From IMG/VR virus record IMGVR_UViG_3300027858_000010, positions 1 to 40,181 of that record: 40,181 nucleotides of DNA. One strand, 5' to 3'. Made by a program: the position numbers and the translations under genes. Origin of the DNA: a virus. This document shows, piece by piece, positions 14,134 through 21,898 of this stretch. The stretch's first letter is position 1. Each line of letters opens with the position of its first letter. Below the pieces are notes generated by a model, which was not told the origin of the DNA, did no database searches, and saw only the letters and a list, made by a program, of their open reading frames with translations.

Positions 14134-14337
14134 ATGCAGAAACAAATTATTGTAGAAGTCGATGAACAAGGTAAGATTCATTTTGAAACTGATGGATTCG
14201 TTGGTGAAGAATGTATCACCGATGATATAGTCAATCATTTGAAAGATGCATTGGGCAAAGGTCTTGGGCCAGAATTCAAACCTGTATTCTATCAAAAGAA
14301 TCAAACAAGGACTGTTCATAAAAATTTCTGTGGTTAA
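14134..14337 (+). CDS. DUF2997-like protein
   Basis: A 67-residue protein with AAGGAGG seven bases before ATG. It opens with a strand-turn-strand (KQIIVEVDEQGKIHFETDGFVGEEC), then a helix (DIVNHLKDALG) and a tail around EFKPVFYQKNQ. DUF2997 proteins share exactly this plan: an 'I-x-V-x-V-x-x-D/E-G' hairpin, 'G-x-x-C', a helix and a 'K-P-E-Y-Y/F' ending. They typically sit beside DUF1257 and Ycf46-like genes, as here. The cysteine after GEE is the conserved one. The function is unknown. It completes the Ycf46/Ycf35/DUF2997 trio of this window. Confidence 0.75.
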   Translation: MQKQIIVEVDEQGKIHFETDGFVGEECITDDIVNHLKDALGKGLGPEFKPVFYQKNQTRTVHKNFCG

Positions 14338-14341
14338 TTAA

Positions 14342-14809
14342 ATGGATTTATACGAAGTATTATTCTTTCATCCAAAAGGTACTCGATTCTTAATTCAAGG
14401 GGTACAAGCTGATGTTGAACAAAAAATGGAATACACTACTCAGGAGACACTTCAAGGAAAACAAAAATTTTCTGTTCCTGGCAGTAATTATTTAGACATT
14501 ACTTTAATTGTTCCAAGACCAGCAGATGATTATTTAGTAGATGAATTAAGATTCCAAACGGAAGCTGAAGAATTACTTTTATATTTCAAAGATGTTCATC
14601 CTTGTTTAATTAAAGGAAGAATAACAGATGTTCATTTAGGTCATGGTGATGTAACTATTAAATTTATAGGTAATGCTACAAATAAAACCTATGATGATTT
14701 TGTTTTAGAAGCAAAAAATTATCAATCGATTTTATTTGGAACTGATTATGTCGATGATCTTCCTATTAAAAAGAAAAAGAAGATCATCAAACGCAAACTA
14801 ACATTCTAA
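14342..14809 (+). CDS. Unknown beta-rich protein ending in KRKLTF
   Basis: A 155-residue protein four bases after the previous stop. No good ribosome-binding site is visible, so coupled translation is likely. The body is predicted to be mainly beta strand (LYEVLFFHPKGTRFLIQGV, NYLDITLIVPRP, PCLIKGRITDVHLGHGDVTIKFIG). The last 16 residues are a lysine-rich tail ending IIKRKLTF. The final RKLTF is identical to that of the next gene and nearly identical to the exonuclease gene (RKLSF). The body does not convincingly match a sliding clamp or OB-fold. Its position upstream of UvsY, SSB and UvsX homologues suggests a role in replication or recombination. Confidence 0.6.
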   Translation: MDLYEVLFFHPKGTRFLIQGVQADVEQKMEYTTQETLQGKQKFSVPGSNYLDITLIVPRPADDYLVDELRFQTEAEELLLYFKDVHPCLIKGRITDVHLGHGDVTIKFIGNATNKTYDDFVLEAKNYQSILFGTDYVDDLPIKKKKKIIKRKLTF

Positions 14810-14830
14810 TAAAAGAAAGGAGAATCAATC

Positions 14831-15727
14831 ATGGCTACAATCGCAAAGAACACAGGCAATGAAATTAACATTTTCGATCTTGGAACTCTGCTTCAATTTG
14901 AAACACACACATGGCAAGCCAGAAAGGGCATTCCCAAAGAGATTAGAGCTAAAATGACTGAAGAAACTGATTGGGTATCAGGCTATCAACGATTGATTAA
15001 GTCAGAACGATTGACACCAATCAATTCAGTCATCACTCAGGTTCGGAACTACATTTGGAATGAAATATCTTTACCCTTTCCGATTAAATCCGTTCATTTT
15101 GTATCCAATGACATAAGTGAAGAAGCAGATATGAAACTCAGAGCATATTCAAAGATGCTCAAAAAAGAGGTCAACATATTTGCCAAAGACTATGACAAAT
15201 GGATTAAGGAATCGGAAAAAACCTTAAAGAAAGATGGATTATTTAATAAAGAAGCATATCCAATGAATGTTCGTAATCGATACAGCATTGAATGGAGATG
15301 GTTCGATATGACTATTCCCTCTGGATTGACCGATGAAATGTACAAGGTTGAAACAGATCGCATTCAAGCAATGATGAATGAAACAAGGCACAATTGCGTA
15401 ATTGCCATGCGTGAGGGTTTTGGTGAACTTGTAACTCACTTGTCTTCAACATTAAATGGTAAACTCAATGGTGAAAAACGCAGAGTTAGACCGGAAGCAT
15501 TGGAAAAGTTTGATGACTTCTTTAACACATTCAAATATAAAAACATATTCAATGATGATCAATTGCAAAATATGGTCAGTGAAGCAAAATCTCTACTGGC
15601 AGATGTAACTCCCAAAGATCTCCGCAATGATCAATCATTGGAAAAATTAATCAGTCATGAATTGAATGGACTTAAAGAAGAAATTACTGATGCTACTGAA
15701 TCTTATAAACGTAAATTAACTTTTTAG
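14831..15727 (+). CDS. DUF3150-like helical protein ending in KRKLTF
   Basis: A 298-residue helical protein, introduced by AAAGAAAGGAG. It has the flow of the phage DUF3150 family. An N-terminal 'L-x-x-F-x-x-x-x-W-x-A-R-K' segment is followed by a Lys/Arg-rich region and the tract VNIFAKDYDKWIKESEKTLKKDG. A strand-helix segment (YSIEWRWFDMTIP) and C-terminal helices with D-L-R-N-D then follow. DUF3150 proteins often accompany AAA ATPases in phages and mobile elements; here a Ycf46-like ATPase lies 1.5 kb upstream. The C-terminus is ESYKRKLTF, the shared tag. The family assignment is tentative and the function unknown. Confidence 0.5.
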   Translation: MATIAKNTGNEINIFDLGTLLQFETHTWQARKGIPKEIRAKMTEETDWVSGYQRLIKSERLTPINSVITQVRNYIWNEISLPFPIKSVHFVSNDISEEADMKLRAYSKMLKKEVNIFAKDYDKWIKESEKTLKKDGLFNKEAYPMNVRNRYSIEWRWFDMTIPSGLTDEMYKVETDRIQAMMNETRHNCVIAMREGFGELVTHLSSTLNGKLNGEKRRVRPEALEKFDDFFNTFKYKNIFNDDQLQNMVSEAKSLLADVTPKDLRNDQSLEKLISHELNGLKEEITDATESYKRKLTF

Positions 15728-15735
15728 GAGTTATT

Positions 15736-16176
15736 ATGTACGATCCAGAATTTTCACTTGATCGGTATAATCTTGAAATTGAATCAGAACGCCAAGCTGA
15801 TTTAATGCGAAAATACACTAAGCGTCAAGCCAAAATGAAGTCAATGCTTAAAAAAGCCCAAAAGAATTTAGATATTTTGGAAGGCGAATTGGCTGAAGAA
15901 TACAGACGCAACAAAAAAGAATATGGCATTCACAAAGATACTGATCAAGTGATTTTTCGATTGATTAAAGGTGATCCTAAATATGAAGTACAATTTAATG
16001 AAGTCATAAAGTATCAATACCTTTATGACGATGCAAAATCAGCAGTTGATTCAATTGTTGAGAAAGGATGGATGATTAAAGAAATGGTAAAACTTTGGTT
16101 GAATAATTATTATTCAACTCCAATTGTCAAGGAACATGAAGTCAAACCCAAACGATTTCGATTAAAGGAGGATTAA
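15736..16176 (+). CDS. UvsY-like recombination mediator (putative)
   Basis: A 146-residue, highly charged, helical protein. It opens with FSLDRYNLEIESERQADLMRKYTKRQAKMKSMLKKAQKNLDILEGEL, then EYGIHKDTDQVIFRLIKGDPKY, then a long C-terminal helix (DAKSAVDSIVEKGWMIKEMVKLWLNNYY). This is the layout of phage UvsY-type mediators, which load the recombinase onto SSB-coated single-stranded DNA. It lies immediately upstream of a gp32-like SSB and a UvsX-like recombinase, the partners expected for UvsY. The tail, VKPKRFRLKED, is a variant of the terminal tag seen in other replication proteins. Similarity to T4 UvsY itself is low, so the name rests on pattern and neighbourhood. Confidence 0.6.
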   Translation: MYDPEFSLDRYNLEIESERQADLMRKYTKRQAKMKSMLKKAQKNLDILEGELAEEYRRNKKEYGIHKDTDQVIFRLIKGDPKYEVQFNEVIKYQYLYDDAKSAVDSIVEKGWMIKEMVKLWLNNYYSTPIVKEHEVKPKRFRLKED

Positions 16177-16178
16177 CT

Positions 16179-17387
16179 ATGTCATTGCAAGATCGATTAA
16201 GAGACAGAAAAAAGTTAACAAGTGGAGGTGGTGGTGGAATCAGAGATAAGTTCAAAAAACGGGATACTTCCACATTAGAAAAAACTTATGAAAATAGAGA
16301 TAAACAAACCAAATCTGGATCAATGGGCAAAACCATATTCAATCATGAAATATTGAGTACTTTTGAAATTGAAGAATGGCAACCCCATTTAGTAATTGGT
16401 GATCATTTCTATGATATTCTCCCCGTTTCATTCATTCCCCACATTCCCTATCATTGGGAATGCCAAGTACATTTTGCAGTAGGTTTTGCAAAAGATGCAT
16501 TTATTTGTCCTCACCAAGCTCACCGTAAACAATGCTATCGATGCGAAGTGCAATCAAAACTCTATCGAAAAAAAGAGGAATACCTCAATGAAAAACGATG
16601 GTCTGAGGAAAAATTCAAAAATGCTGCAAAAAAATTGTATCCTCAAGATCGGATTGTTTACCTTCTCTGGAAACGTACTGAAGAACTATTAGGAGATGAA
16701 CCACCAGATTACACATTAAGGGTATGGAATGCGCCCAAGGTTGCCGTTCACCAGGAAATCCAAGGAAAGGTAAGAGACAAAATCAATCGTACAACCTTGG
16801 ACATTTCAGACGTTTCCCCTGATGGTGAAGGTCGAACGGTGGCAATGGAAGTTTCCAAACGAAAGACTTCAGCAGGTACATTTCCTGGATATGGTTCATT
16901 TGATCTACATAAACGGGAAAACCCAATTCCAAATGAAATACTGGAACAATTGGATACTTTAATCACTGAAGCTGAAGATCAGGGTTTTGAAAATGCAATT
17001 GAATATCTAATTCATTATGCTGATTATGAAGAAATCAAAGAATCAATGCAAACTGAAGAAGATGAAGATGAAGATGAAGCAGCAGCAAAAACTAAAGAGG
17101 GCAGCACATCATCATTGCGTCAACGATTGCAACAAAAAGAAGAAGAAGAAAACAAAGGGTATGATGCCAGCAAAACTACTGTCGATGAAACCCTTGCTGA
17201 AATTGAATCTGAATGTGAAAAAACAAGACAAGAATTATCAGGACTATCTTCAATCAGATTTAAAGCATGGTGTAATAAAAATGATTATAAAGTTGCTTTA
17301 GAATTTGATTCTCAATCAGAAGCGGTGGATGCCATTGTCGAAGATATGTATGAAAAATTCATTGAACAAGCAGACATTGACATTTAA
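16179..17387 (+). CDS. Single-stranded DNA-binding protein, T4 gp32-like
   Basis: A 402-residue protein behind AAAGGAGG. Residues 1-50 are basic with a Gly run (SGGGGGIRDKF) and MSLQDRL at the start. The core (about 60-250) has the gp32-type OB fold with a zinc site C110, H112 or H115, C119 and C122. The segment EVSKRKTSAGTFPGYGSFDL (about 224-243) contains KRKTS, identical to the LAST motif of T4 gp32, although its place in the fold may differ. An acidic run at 290-300 is followed by another LRQRL peptide (313-317). An additional C-terminal helical domain (about 340-402) then follows, so the acidic region is internal and not terminal. It lies between the UvsY-like and UvsX-like genes. A hairpin follows the stop. 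Confidence 0.85.
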   Translation: MSLQDRLRDRKKLTSGGGGGIRDKFKKRDTSTLEKTYENRDKQTKSGSMGKTIFNHEILSTFEIEEWQPHLVIGDHFYDILPVSFIPHIPYHWECQVHFAVGFAKDAFICPHQAHRKQCYRCEVQSKLYRKKEEYLNEKRWSEEKFKNAAKKLYPQDRIVYLLWKRTEELLGDEPPDYTLRVWNAPKVAVHQEIQGKVRDKINRTTLDISDVSPDGEGRTVAMEVSKRKTSAGTFPGYGSFDLHKRENPIPNEILEQLDTLITEAEDQGFENAIEYLIHYADYEEIKESMQTEEDEDEDEAAAKTKEGSTSSLRQRLQQKEEEENKGYDASKTTVDETLAEIESECEKTRQELSGLSSIRFKAWCNKNDYKVALEFDSQSEAVDAIVEDMYEKFIEQADIDI

Positions 17388-17397
17388 TTATTAATTA

Positions 17398-17419
17398 GGG
17401 GAGTCTTAATTGACTCCCC
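17398..17419 (+). terminator. Perfect 8-bp hairpin after the SSB gene
   Basis: GGGGAGTC, a 6-base loop (TTAATT) and GACTCCCC form a perfect stem 11 bases after the SSB stop and 15 bases before the next start. No T-run follows. It resembles the hairpin at 8389-8413 in place and strength. A role in partial termination or mRNA protection for the abundantly needed SSB is plausible. Confidence 0.55.
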
Positions 17420-17433
17420 ACAAGGAGTACTAA

Positions 17434-18552
17434 ATGCCAAGATTAAAATTAACAGAAAAACCTAATTTACGTGATCGATTAAAAACCTGTGAATTATTGC
17501 CTGAAGTAAATCTCAAAAAACCCCTGGCATTTATTGATTCCGGCAGTTGGATGCTGAATTTAGCATTAACAAATCACGTAGATCAAGCATATCCAATTGG
17601 CAGAGTTATTAATCCAGTTGGAGATTATTCAACAGGTAAAACACTCCTTGCTTGTGAAGCAGTTAATTCTGTTTGGTATATTGAACATCTTCTAAAGAAA
17701 AAACGTGTTAAAATGTATTATGATGAACCAGAACATGCATTTGATTACCGATTAGCTGCAAAATTCAATGTACCATTAACACAAGTATATGGATTACGTG
17801 AAGATTTAGTAGGATTTAAAAGAAAAAAGGGTGACAGATTATTTCAACGATCAAAAACGGTTGAAAACCTTTACAACAATCTTGAGTACATTAATAAGAA
17901 TGATAAAGATTACGATGTTGTTCTTTATGTACTTGATTCACTTGATACATTAAGAGATGCAAGAGAAATAAAACATCTTGAAAAAAAAGGAATTGAAAAA
18001 CAAGATATGGGAGGAGGCAAAGCCAGGGTTCTATCTCAATTATTTCGCAATTCAATTGATAAAGTACACAATTCAAATATTATTCTATTTATCCTATCTC
18101 AGATCCGAATGAACGTTGGAATCGTATTCGGTGATCCCAATACAAGAGCAGGAGGAAAAGCTCTTGATCACTACGCCACACACATATTCATGCTCAAAGA
18201 AGTCAGAAAAATTACAAGTGATAACAAAATCAATCAGGGAATTGAAGTCAGAGTCAAAATTAAAAAGAATAAAACAGGTGGTCGTTACAATGATGTTATG
18301 ATGAACATTCTACATGGATATGGGATTGATAACTTTGGATCTGCTGTTAATTTTCTTTGGGATAATGATCAATTTGAACGATCTGGTAATTACCTTGTAT
18401 TTCATGATGAAAAAATGTATCGGTCTGAATTAATCGAATTGGCAGCAAATAATGATTATGTTGCTCATGAATTAAAATGTGATCTACAAGATTATTGGAA
18501 TGAGATCATTCTTAATGCTGAGATTGATCGAAAACCCAAATGGGGAGGTTAA
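17434..18552 (+). CDS. UvsX/RecA-like recombinase
   Basis: A 372-residue RecA-fold ATPase that catalyses strand exchange on SSB-coated DNA. It has Walker A GDYSTGKT at 63-70, Walker B DVVLYVLDSLD at 161-171, an L1-like loop (KGIEKQDMGGGKAR, about 185-198) and the typical L2 region FGDPNTRAGGKALDHYAT (about 232-249). The N-terminus, MPRLKLTEKPNLRDRLK, carries two peptides shared with other proteins of the window: the KRLKL-type tag and the LRDRL motif also in SSB (LQDRL, LRQRL). AAGGAG precedes the ATG. The order UvsY-like, SSB, recombinase recapitulates the T4 recombination partners in one operon. Confidence 0.88.
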   Translation: MPRLKLTEKPNLRDRLKTCELLPEVNLKKPLAFIDSGSWMLNLALTNHVDQAYPIGRVINPVGDYSTGKTLLACEAVNSVWYIEHLLKKKRVKMYYDEPEHAFDYRLAAKFNVPLTQVYGLREDLVGFKRKKGDRLFQRSKTVENLYNNLEYINKNDKDYDVVLYVLDSLDTLRDAREIKHLEKKGIEKQDMGGGKARVLSQLFRNSIDKVHNSNIILFILSQIRMNVGIVFGDPNTRAGGKALDHYATHIFMLKEVRKITSDNKINQGIEVRVKIKKNKTGGRYNDVMMNILHGYGIDNFGSAVNFLWDNDQFERSGNYLVFHDEKMYRSELIELAANNDYVAHELKCDLQDYWNEIILNAEIDRKPKWGG

Positions 18553-18553
18553 C

Positions 18554-18976
18554 TTGGAGGATTTAAAAGATTTTTTTGAATTTTTTCTGAAAGCAGATTC
18601 TAAAGAAAAAGAAGCAGTTTTTGGCAAAATTCCCAATTTTCGTGGATTACTGAGAACTGATCAAGAATATAGTTTTATTAAAACAACCAATCTTATTCAA
18701 TTATACGTTTATCTTTTCTATCCCAAAGAGATAATTGTTGTTATCTTAGATCCTCAATTAGCAATTGAATATGTACCAAAGATAATGATGCTTAAAAGAG
18801 ATAAACTTGATTCATATTTAAAAGCAAAACATTGTGATCTTATTATTGTTGATTTTGAAACAGTTAATGCTGCTGAAGATTGGGTATTCTCTTTTCCTAC
18901 CAATGAAATTAAATATGAGATCTATAAGAACTCTAAATTAATTAGAACCAATGAAGGACAAATAGAATATGGGTAA
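18554..18976 (+). CDS. Hypothetical protein (TTG start)
   Basis: A 140-residue protein. The TTG at 18554 is chosen because GGGGAGG lies just upstream, and it starts one base after the recombinase stop. The longer frame from 18479 would overlap the recombinase by 74 bases with no ribosome-binding site. An acidic N-terminal helix (EDLKDFFEFFLKADSKEKEAVF) precedes an alpha/beta-like body with strands (YPKEIIVVIL, CDLIIVDFE). No catalytic motif is visible. The function is unknown. Confidence 0.6.
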   Translation: MEDLKDFFEFFLKADSKEKEAVFGKIPNFRGLLRTDQEYSFIKTTNLIQLYVYLFYPKEIIVVILDPQLAIEYVPKIMMLKRDKLDSYLKAKHCDLIIVDFETVNAAEDWVFSFPTNEIKYEIYKNSKLIRTNEGQIEYG

Positions 18977-19142
18977 GAAAGGGCAACCGCAATCATGGGA
19001 ATGCAGAGATTGTGGATCAAGTTGGGCAGAATATAATGCCGAAAAATGTCTTCATTGTAGATCTAAAAATATATATATTTATTGGAACCCCAAAACTCAT
19101 TTGAAATCTAAACCAAAGAGAATTCAATTAAGGAGTAAATAA
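18969..19142 (+). CDS. Small zinc-ribbon protein with KPKRIQL tail
   Basis: A 57-residue protein overlapping the end of the previous gene by eight bases. It contains CRDCGSSWAEYNAEKCLHC, two CxxC knuckles 11 residues apart, which form a compact zinc ribbon. The tail is SKPKRIQLRSK, closely resembling VKPKRFRLKED of the UvsY-like protein and CKPKRMQLECND of the gene at 27617. Zinc ribbons of this size occur in transcription and replication adaptors. Its location among recombination genes suggests that role, but no specific function can be assigned. Confidence 0.7.
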   Translation: MGKKGQPQSWECRDCGSSWAEYNAEKCLHCRSKNIYIYWNPKTHLKSKPKRIQLRSK

Positions 19143-19143
19143 A

Positions 19144-19788
19144 TTGGCAAAGGGTGGTGGATTTGAAGGGGAAATGTCTAAAGAGTTTTCATTATACTTA
19201 ACTCATATGAAAACTGAGGATGGAGTATGGAGAACTGAATCATCTGGAGCAAGAGCAACCCAAAAGCAGAAAGCTAAACAGAAATTGATTCGTCCTGATA
19301 TGTTTGGTGACATTACCTATACTATTCCAGAAACTAAATTTTGGTTCGATATATTTTCAATTGAATGCAAAACAGGTTATGCAAAGAAAACTAAATCAAA
19401 AAAGAAACAAAGTACAACATTAACCATGTGGTCAATCATGGATCTAATTGATTCACAACAAAAGATGACTATGTTTCATGAATTTTGGAATCAATGTCTC
19501 AATGATGCAATTAACTCTGATCGAGAACCTATGCTTATCTTTCGGAGGAATAGGCGTAGTCCTTGTATTGCTATGCATAATGATATTTTTGCCGGATTTA
19601 TGGCAAGATTTGGTAATCCTGGAATCAATATAGTTAATGTCAATGGTGATTTTTGCTACCTTCCTGTAACTGTTATGAATCTAAGACATTTTTTTAATTG
19701 GACTGAAGCTATTAGTCCTACTGTAATACAAAATTATATAGTTAGGCAAATTATGAAAAGGAAGGGAACAGGTGATGAAAAAAAGTAA
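19144..19788 (+). CDS. PD-(D/E)xK nuclease, resolvase-like
   Basis: A 214-residue protein starting at TTG 19144 with AAGGAG eight to nine bases upstream. The N-terminus is GGGFEGEMSKEFSLYL, and VWRTESSGARA follows. The catalytic core is E10, D56 (in MFGDITY) and E74-C-K76 (SIECKTGY), the expected Glu, Asp and ExK of the PD-(D/E)xK fold. Phage proteins of this pattern are annotated as putative nucleases or Holliday-junction resolvases. It lies between recombinase and Rad50/Mre11 genes, which supports a role in recombination or repair. The exact substrate is unknown. Confidence 0.75.
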   Translation: MAKGGGFEGEMSKEFSLYLTHMKTEDGVWRTESSGARATQKQKAKQKLIRPDMFGDITYTIPETKFWFDIFSIECKTGYAKKTKSKKKQSTTLTMWSIMDLIDSQQKMTMFHEFWNQCLNDAINSDREPMLIFRRNRRSPCIAMHNDIFAGFMARFGNPGINIVNVNGDFCYLPVTVMNLRHFFNWTEAISPTVIQNYIVRQIMKRKGTGDEKK

Positions 19789-20377
19789 CCTTAAATATAT
19801 ATTTAATGATCATTCATCAGAACGTTTCTTTGAACGTACTGCATTGAATATAACTAAAAAAGATCTTGCTAAAGCAATAACAAGTAATCAGATAATAAAA
19901 TTTAAAAGAGTTAATGTTACTCGATCAATGGCATATATCCATGCTAAAGGAGAAGTAATCAAAGTAGTTATCCATCGAAAAAAAGATAAAATAATTACTA
20001 TCCTACCCTGGAGATCAATCTTTCATTACAAAATTAAAATACAAATTTTTAGATACCAAAATAAAATATACAGGGTTAACCTATATCCTGATTGCTACCT
20101 TGAAACAAAAAAACCCAATGCAATGACCAAGATCTTTGAACTTCAAGGCAAAAATATTCATGATGATCAAGAATTATATAAAATGATAAGACATGATCAT
20201 CCATTATTTAATGAAATTTTCAATATAGCTTGGGGTCTTTTTGAATCATTAAATAATGACCATCAACTGATAAGAAACAAAAGGAGAGCAGGACATGAAA
20301 CGTTTGAAATTGAAGGTAAAGCGACAGAAGTTGATGGTATCGTCCAATTCGGAATCGACCTCCCAAAAGTCTCCTGA
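19775..20377 (+). CDS. Hypothetical protein with DUF4258/RelE-like N-terminus
   Basis: About 200 residues from ATG 19775 (GTG one codon upstream is possible). The first 90 residues read HSSERFFERTALNITKKDLAKAI ... VIKVVIHRKKDKIITILP. This resembles the H-A-x-x-R-x-x-E-R-x-I, helix, three-strand layout of DUF4258 proteins, which share the RelE-like fold. Whether it is a toxin-like RNase or a structural relative cannot be told, and no antitoxin gene is obvious. The C-terminal 30 residues are encoded in the same DNA as the beginning of the next gene, an 83-base overlap in a different frame. Confidence 0.55.
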   Translation: MKKSNLKYIFNDHSSERFFERTALNITKKDLAKAITSNQIIKFKRVNVTRSMAYIHAKGEVIKVVIHRKKDKIITILPWRSIFHYKIKIQIFRYQNKIYRVNLYPDCYLETKKPNAMTKIFELQGKNIHDDQELYKMIRHDHPLFNEIFNIAWGLFESLNNDHQLIRNKRRAGHETFEIEGKATEVDGIVQFGIDLPKVS

Positions 20378-20627
20378 TATAGATGTTATGCTGGAACAGT
20401 ATCATAACAACACAGAAGAAAAAGATCTGCCTTACCACAAATGGATTTTATTTAAAGATCATTTACCATTAGATATACATCAACCCATTTTAATCTATGA
20501 TCCCAAATGGGATTCTCTATATGAAGCTGTTTCTTTCGTTCAATTACAACATGCTCTATATGACAAGTATACCAAATTAAGAAATACCCCTTCTCATTGG
20601 ATGCGTATTAAAAAACCGGAGATATGA
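20295..20627 (+). CDS. DUF551-like protein with KRLKL N-terminal tag
   Basis: A 110-residue protein with AAGGAG eight bases before its ATG, inside the upstream gene. The N-terminus MKRLKLKVKRQKL is another example of the basic-hydrophobic tag. The rest (HKWILFKDHLPLDIHQPILIYDPKW ... HWMRIKKPEI) resembles the small phage DUF551 family, 'W-I-x-x-x-D-x-L-P ... V-L-I/V-Y-D ... T-H-W-M-x-L-P-x-P'. DUF551 has no known function. The 83-base overlap is large, yet both frames have good codon character and this one has the better start signal. Confidence 0.6.
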   Translation: MKRLKLKVKRQKLMVSSNSESTSQKSPDIDVMLEQYHNNTEEKDLPYHKWILFKDHLPLDIHQPILIYDPKWDSLYEAVSFVQLQHALYDKYTKLRNTPSHWMRIKKPEI

Positions 20628-20628
20628 G

Positions 20629-20826
20629 ATGAATATAGAAAATAAAATAACAGTAGAAGGGAAAAAATTAGAAACCATGCCTCCTGAATTATGTATAGTT
20701 GCTGCATTAGTTAAACGTTTAGGAGGAGAGGTAATAATATCAAACAAAGAGTTAGATCCTACTAATTTTACAGGTGTCATGCTTTATCAATCAAATGGGG
20801 ATACTATGATCATAAAGGTTACTTAG
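20629..20826 (+). CDS. Small hypothetical protein
   Basis: A 65-residue protein two bases after the previous stop. The central phrase LCIVAALVKRLGGEVIISNKELD followed by a short strand (TMIIKV) resembles a common small phage protein with the pattern 'A-L-V-x-x-L-G-G-x-x-x-I-x-x-x-E-L'. It may be a helix-hairpin fold. It could serve as an accessory to the Rad50-like gene that follows after one base. There are no catalytic residues. Confidence 0.6.
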   Translation: MNIENKITVEGKKLETMPPELCIVAALVKRLGGEVIISNKELDPTNFTGVMLYQSNGDTMIIKVT

Positions 20827-20827
20827 T

Positions 20828-21898
20828 ATGAATTTATCTGAACTCACAGTTGAAGCATTTGGATTGCACATTAAAAAAGTAGTTAAATTCACCAAAGGTT
20901 TAAATATAATTGTAGGTGAATCAGAGGAAGGTAAAAGTACTTTGATTCGTGCTTTATATCTTTTAATTGAAAATTCCCCAAGAGGAGGAGAAAAACTATA
21001 TCAATCATGGTTGACTGATAAAAAATTATCAATTCAATTAAAAGATGATGCAGGAAACACCGTTAAGCGCACCAAAAACAAATACTATCTTAATAATGGT
21101 AAACCTTTAAAAGCCTTTGGTACATCTGTTCCAGATCCAGTAAAAGAATTATTTAATTTCAAAGAAATCAATTGGCAGAAACAAAATGATGTTCATTACC
21201 TTTTATTTTCTACTGGAGGATCAGCAGGGAAATTATTAAATAGTGCTACTGGTATGGGTGATCAAGAAATTATCATTGATTCAATTAAACAAAAATTATC
21301 TCATTCAAAAAGTGAAATTAAAAGACATAAAAAAAATAATGAAGTGCATTTAAAAACCATTGAAAGATTAAAAAATATAGTTAGATACAAACTTAAAGCA
21401 GAAGGTATTATTTATTTAGAAAAAGAAGTATCCGAATTAGAAATAAAAACAAGTAGATTAGAAAATATATTGGTACAATTGGAGTTGATAGAGGAAATAA
21501 AAATGAAGTACAAAAGAATAAGTAGGTTTGATGACAATATAAAAACTATTGTCCGTGATCTTGAAGAAACCAATGATTTCGATGAAAGTATTGAAAAACT
21601 TGAATCTATTTTAATAAAGATAAAAAAAATAAAAATCATTGATCCAAATATAATAATATCTTTATTAAATTCATTACATGCTATTCACTCCAAAAATTTG
21701 GAATTAAGTTCACTAAAATTGAAATCCAAATTACTTAAAAAATGCTTAGATCAGATTAAAGAAGCACAAACAGTACAAAAAACAACAGAAAAAAGTATTT
21801 TAATTCAAGAAGCAGAAATTAATGAAGCATTTATTCAATTAGGTTATTGTCCACTATGTAATAGAAAGGTAAAAGATGGAGATACTTGTTGTCGGTGA
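20828..21898 (+). CDS. Rad50/SbcC-like ATPase, N-terminal half ending at the zinc hook
   Basis: A 356-residue protein. Residues 1-150 form the N-lobe of an SMC/Rad50 ATPase: FTKGLNIIVGESEEGKSTLIRALY gives Walker A at 30-37, and a Q-loop-like region (NWQKQNDVHYLL) follows. Residues of about 160-335 are coiled coil. The protein stops right after CPLCNR (C341, C344), the Rad50-type zinc hook CxxC, plus a CC pair at 354-355. Signature motif and Walker B are missing. They are found in the separate gene at 23908-24498. The last 23 bases overlap the Mre11/SbcD-like gene. Together they would form a Rad50-Mre11 complex processing DNA ends. Confidence 0.8.
   Translation: MNLSELTVEAFGLHIKKVVKFTKGLNIIVGESEEGKSTLIRALYLLIENSPRGGEKLYQSWLTDKKLSIQLKDDAGNTVKRTKNKYYLNNGKPLKAFGTSVPDPVKELFNFKEINWQKQNDVHYLLFSTGGSAGKLLNSATGMGDQEIIIDSIKQKLSHSKSEIKRHKKNNEVHLKTIERLKNIVRYKLKAEGIIYLEKEVSELEIKTSRLENILVQLELIEEIKMKYKRISRFDDNIKTIVRDLEETNDFDESIEKLESILIKIKKIKIIDPNIIISLLNSLHAIHSKNLELSSLKLKSKLLKKCLDQIKEAQTVQKTTEKSILIQEAEINEAFIQLGYCPLCNRKVKDGDTCCR

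Noticed and set aside
14342-14809. Sliding clamp
   Set aside because: At 155 residues the protein is too short, and its strand pattern does not show repeated clamp domains. Only its position and tag suggested a replication role.
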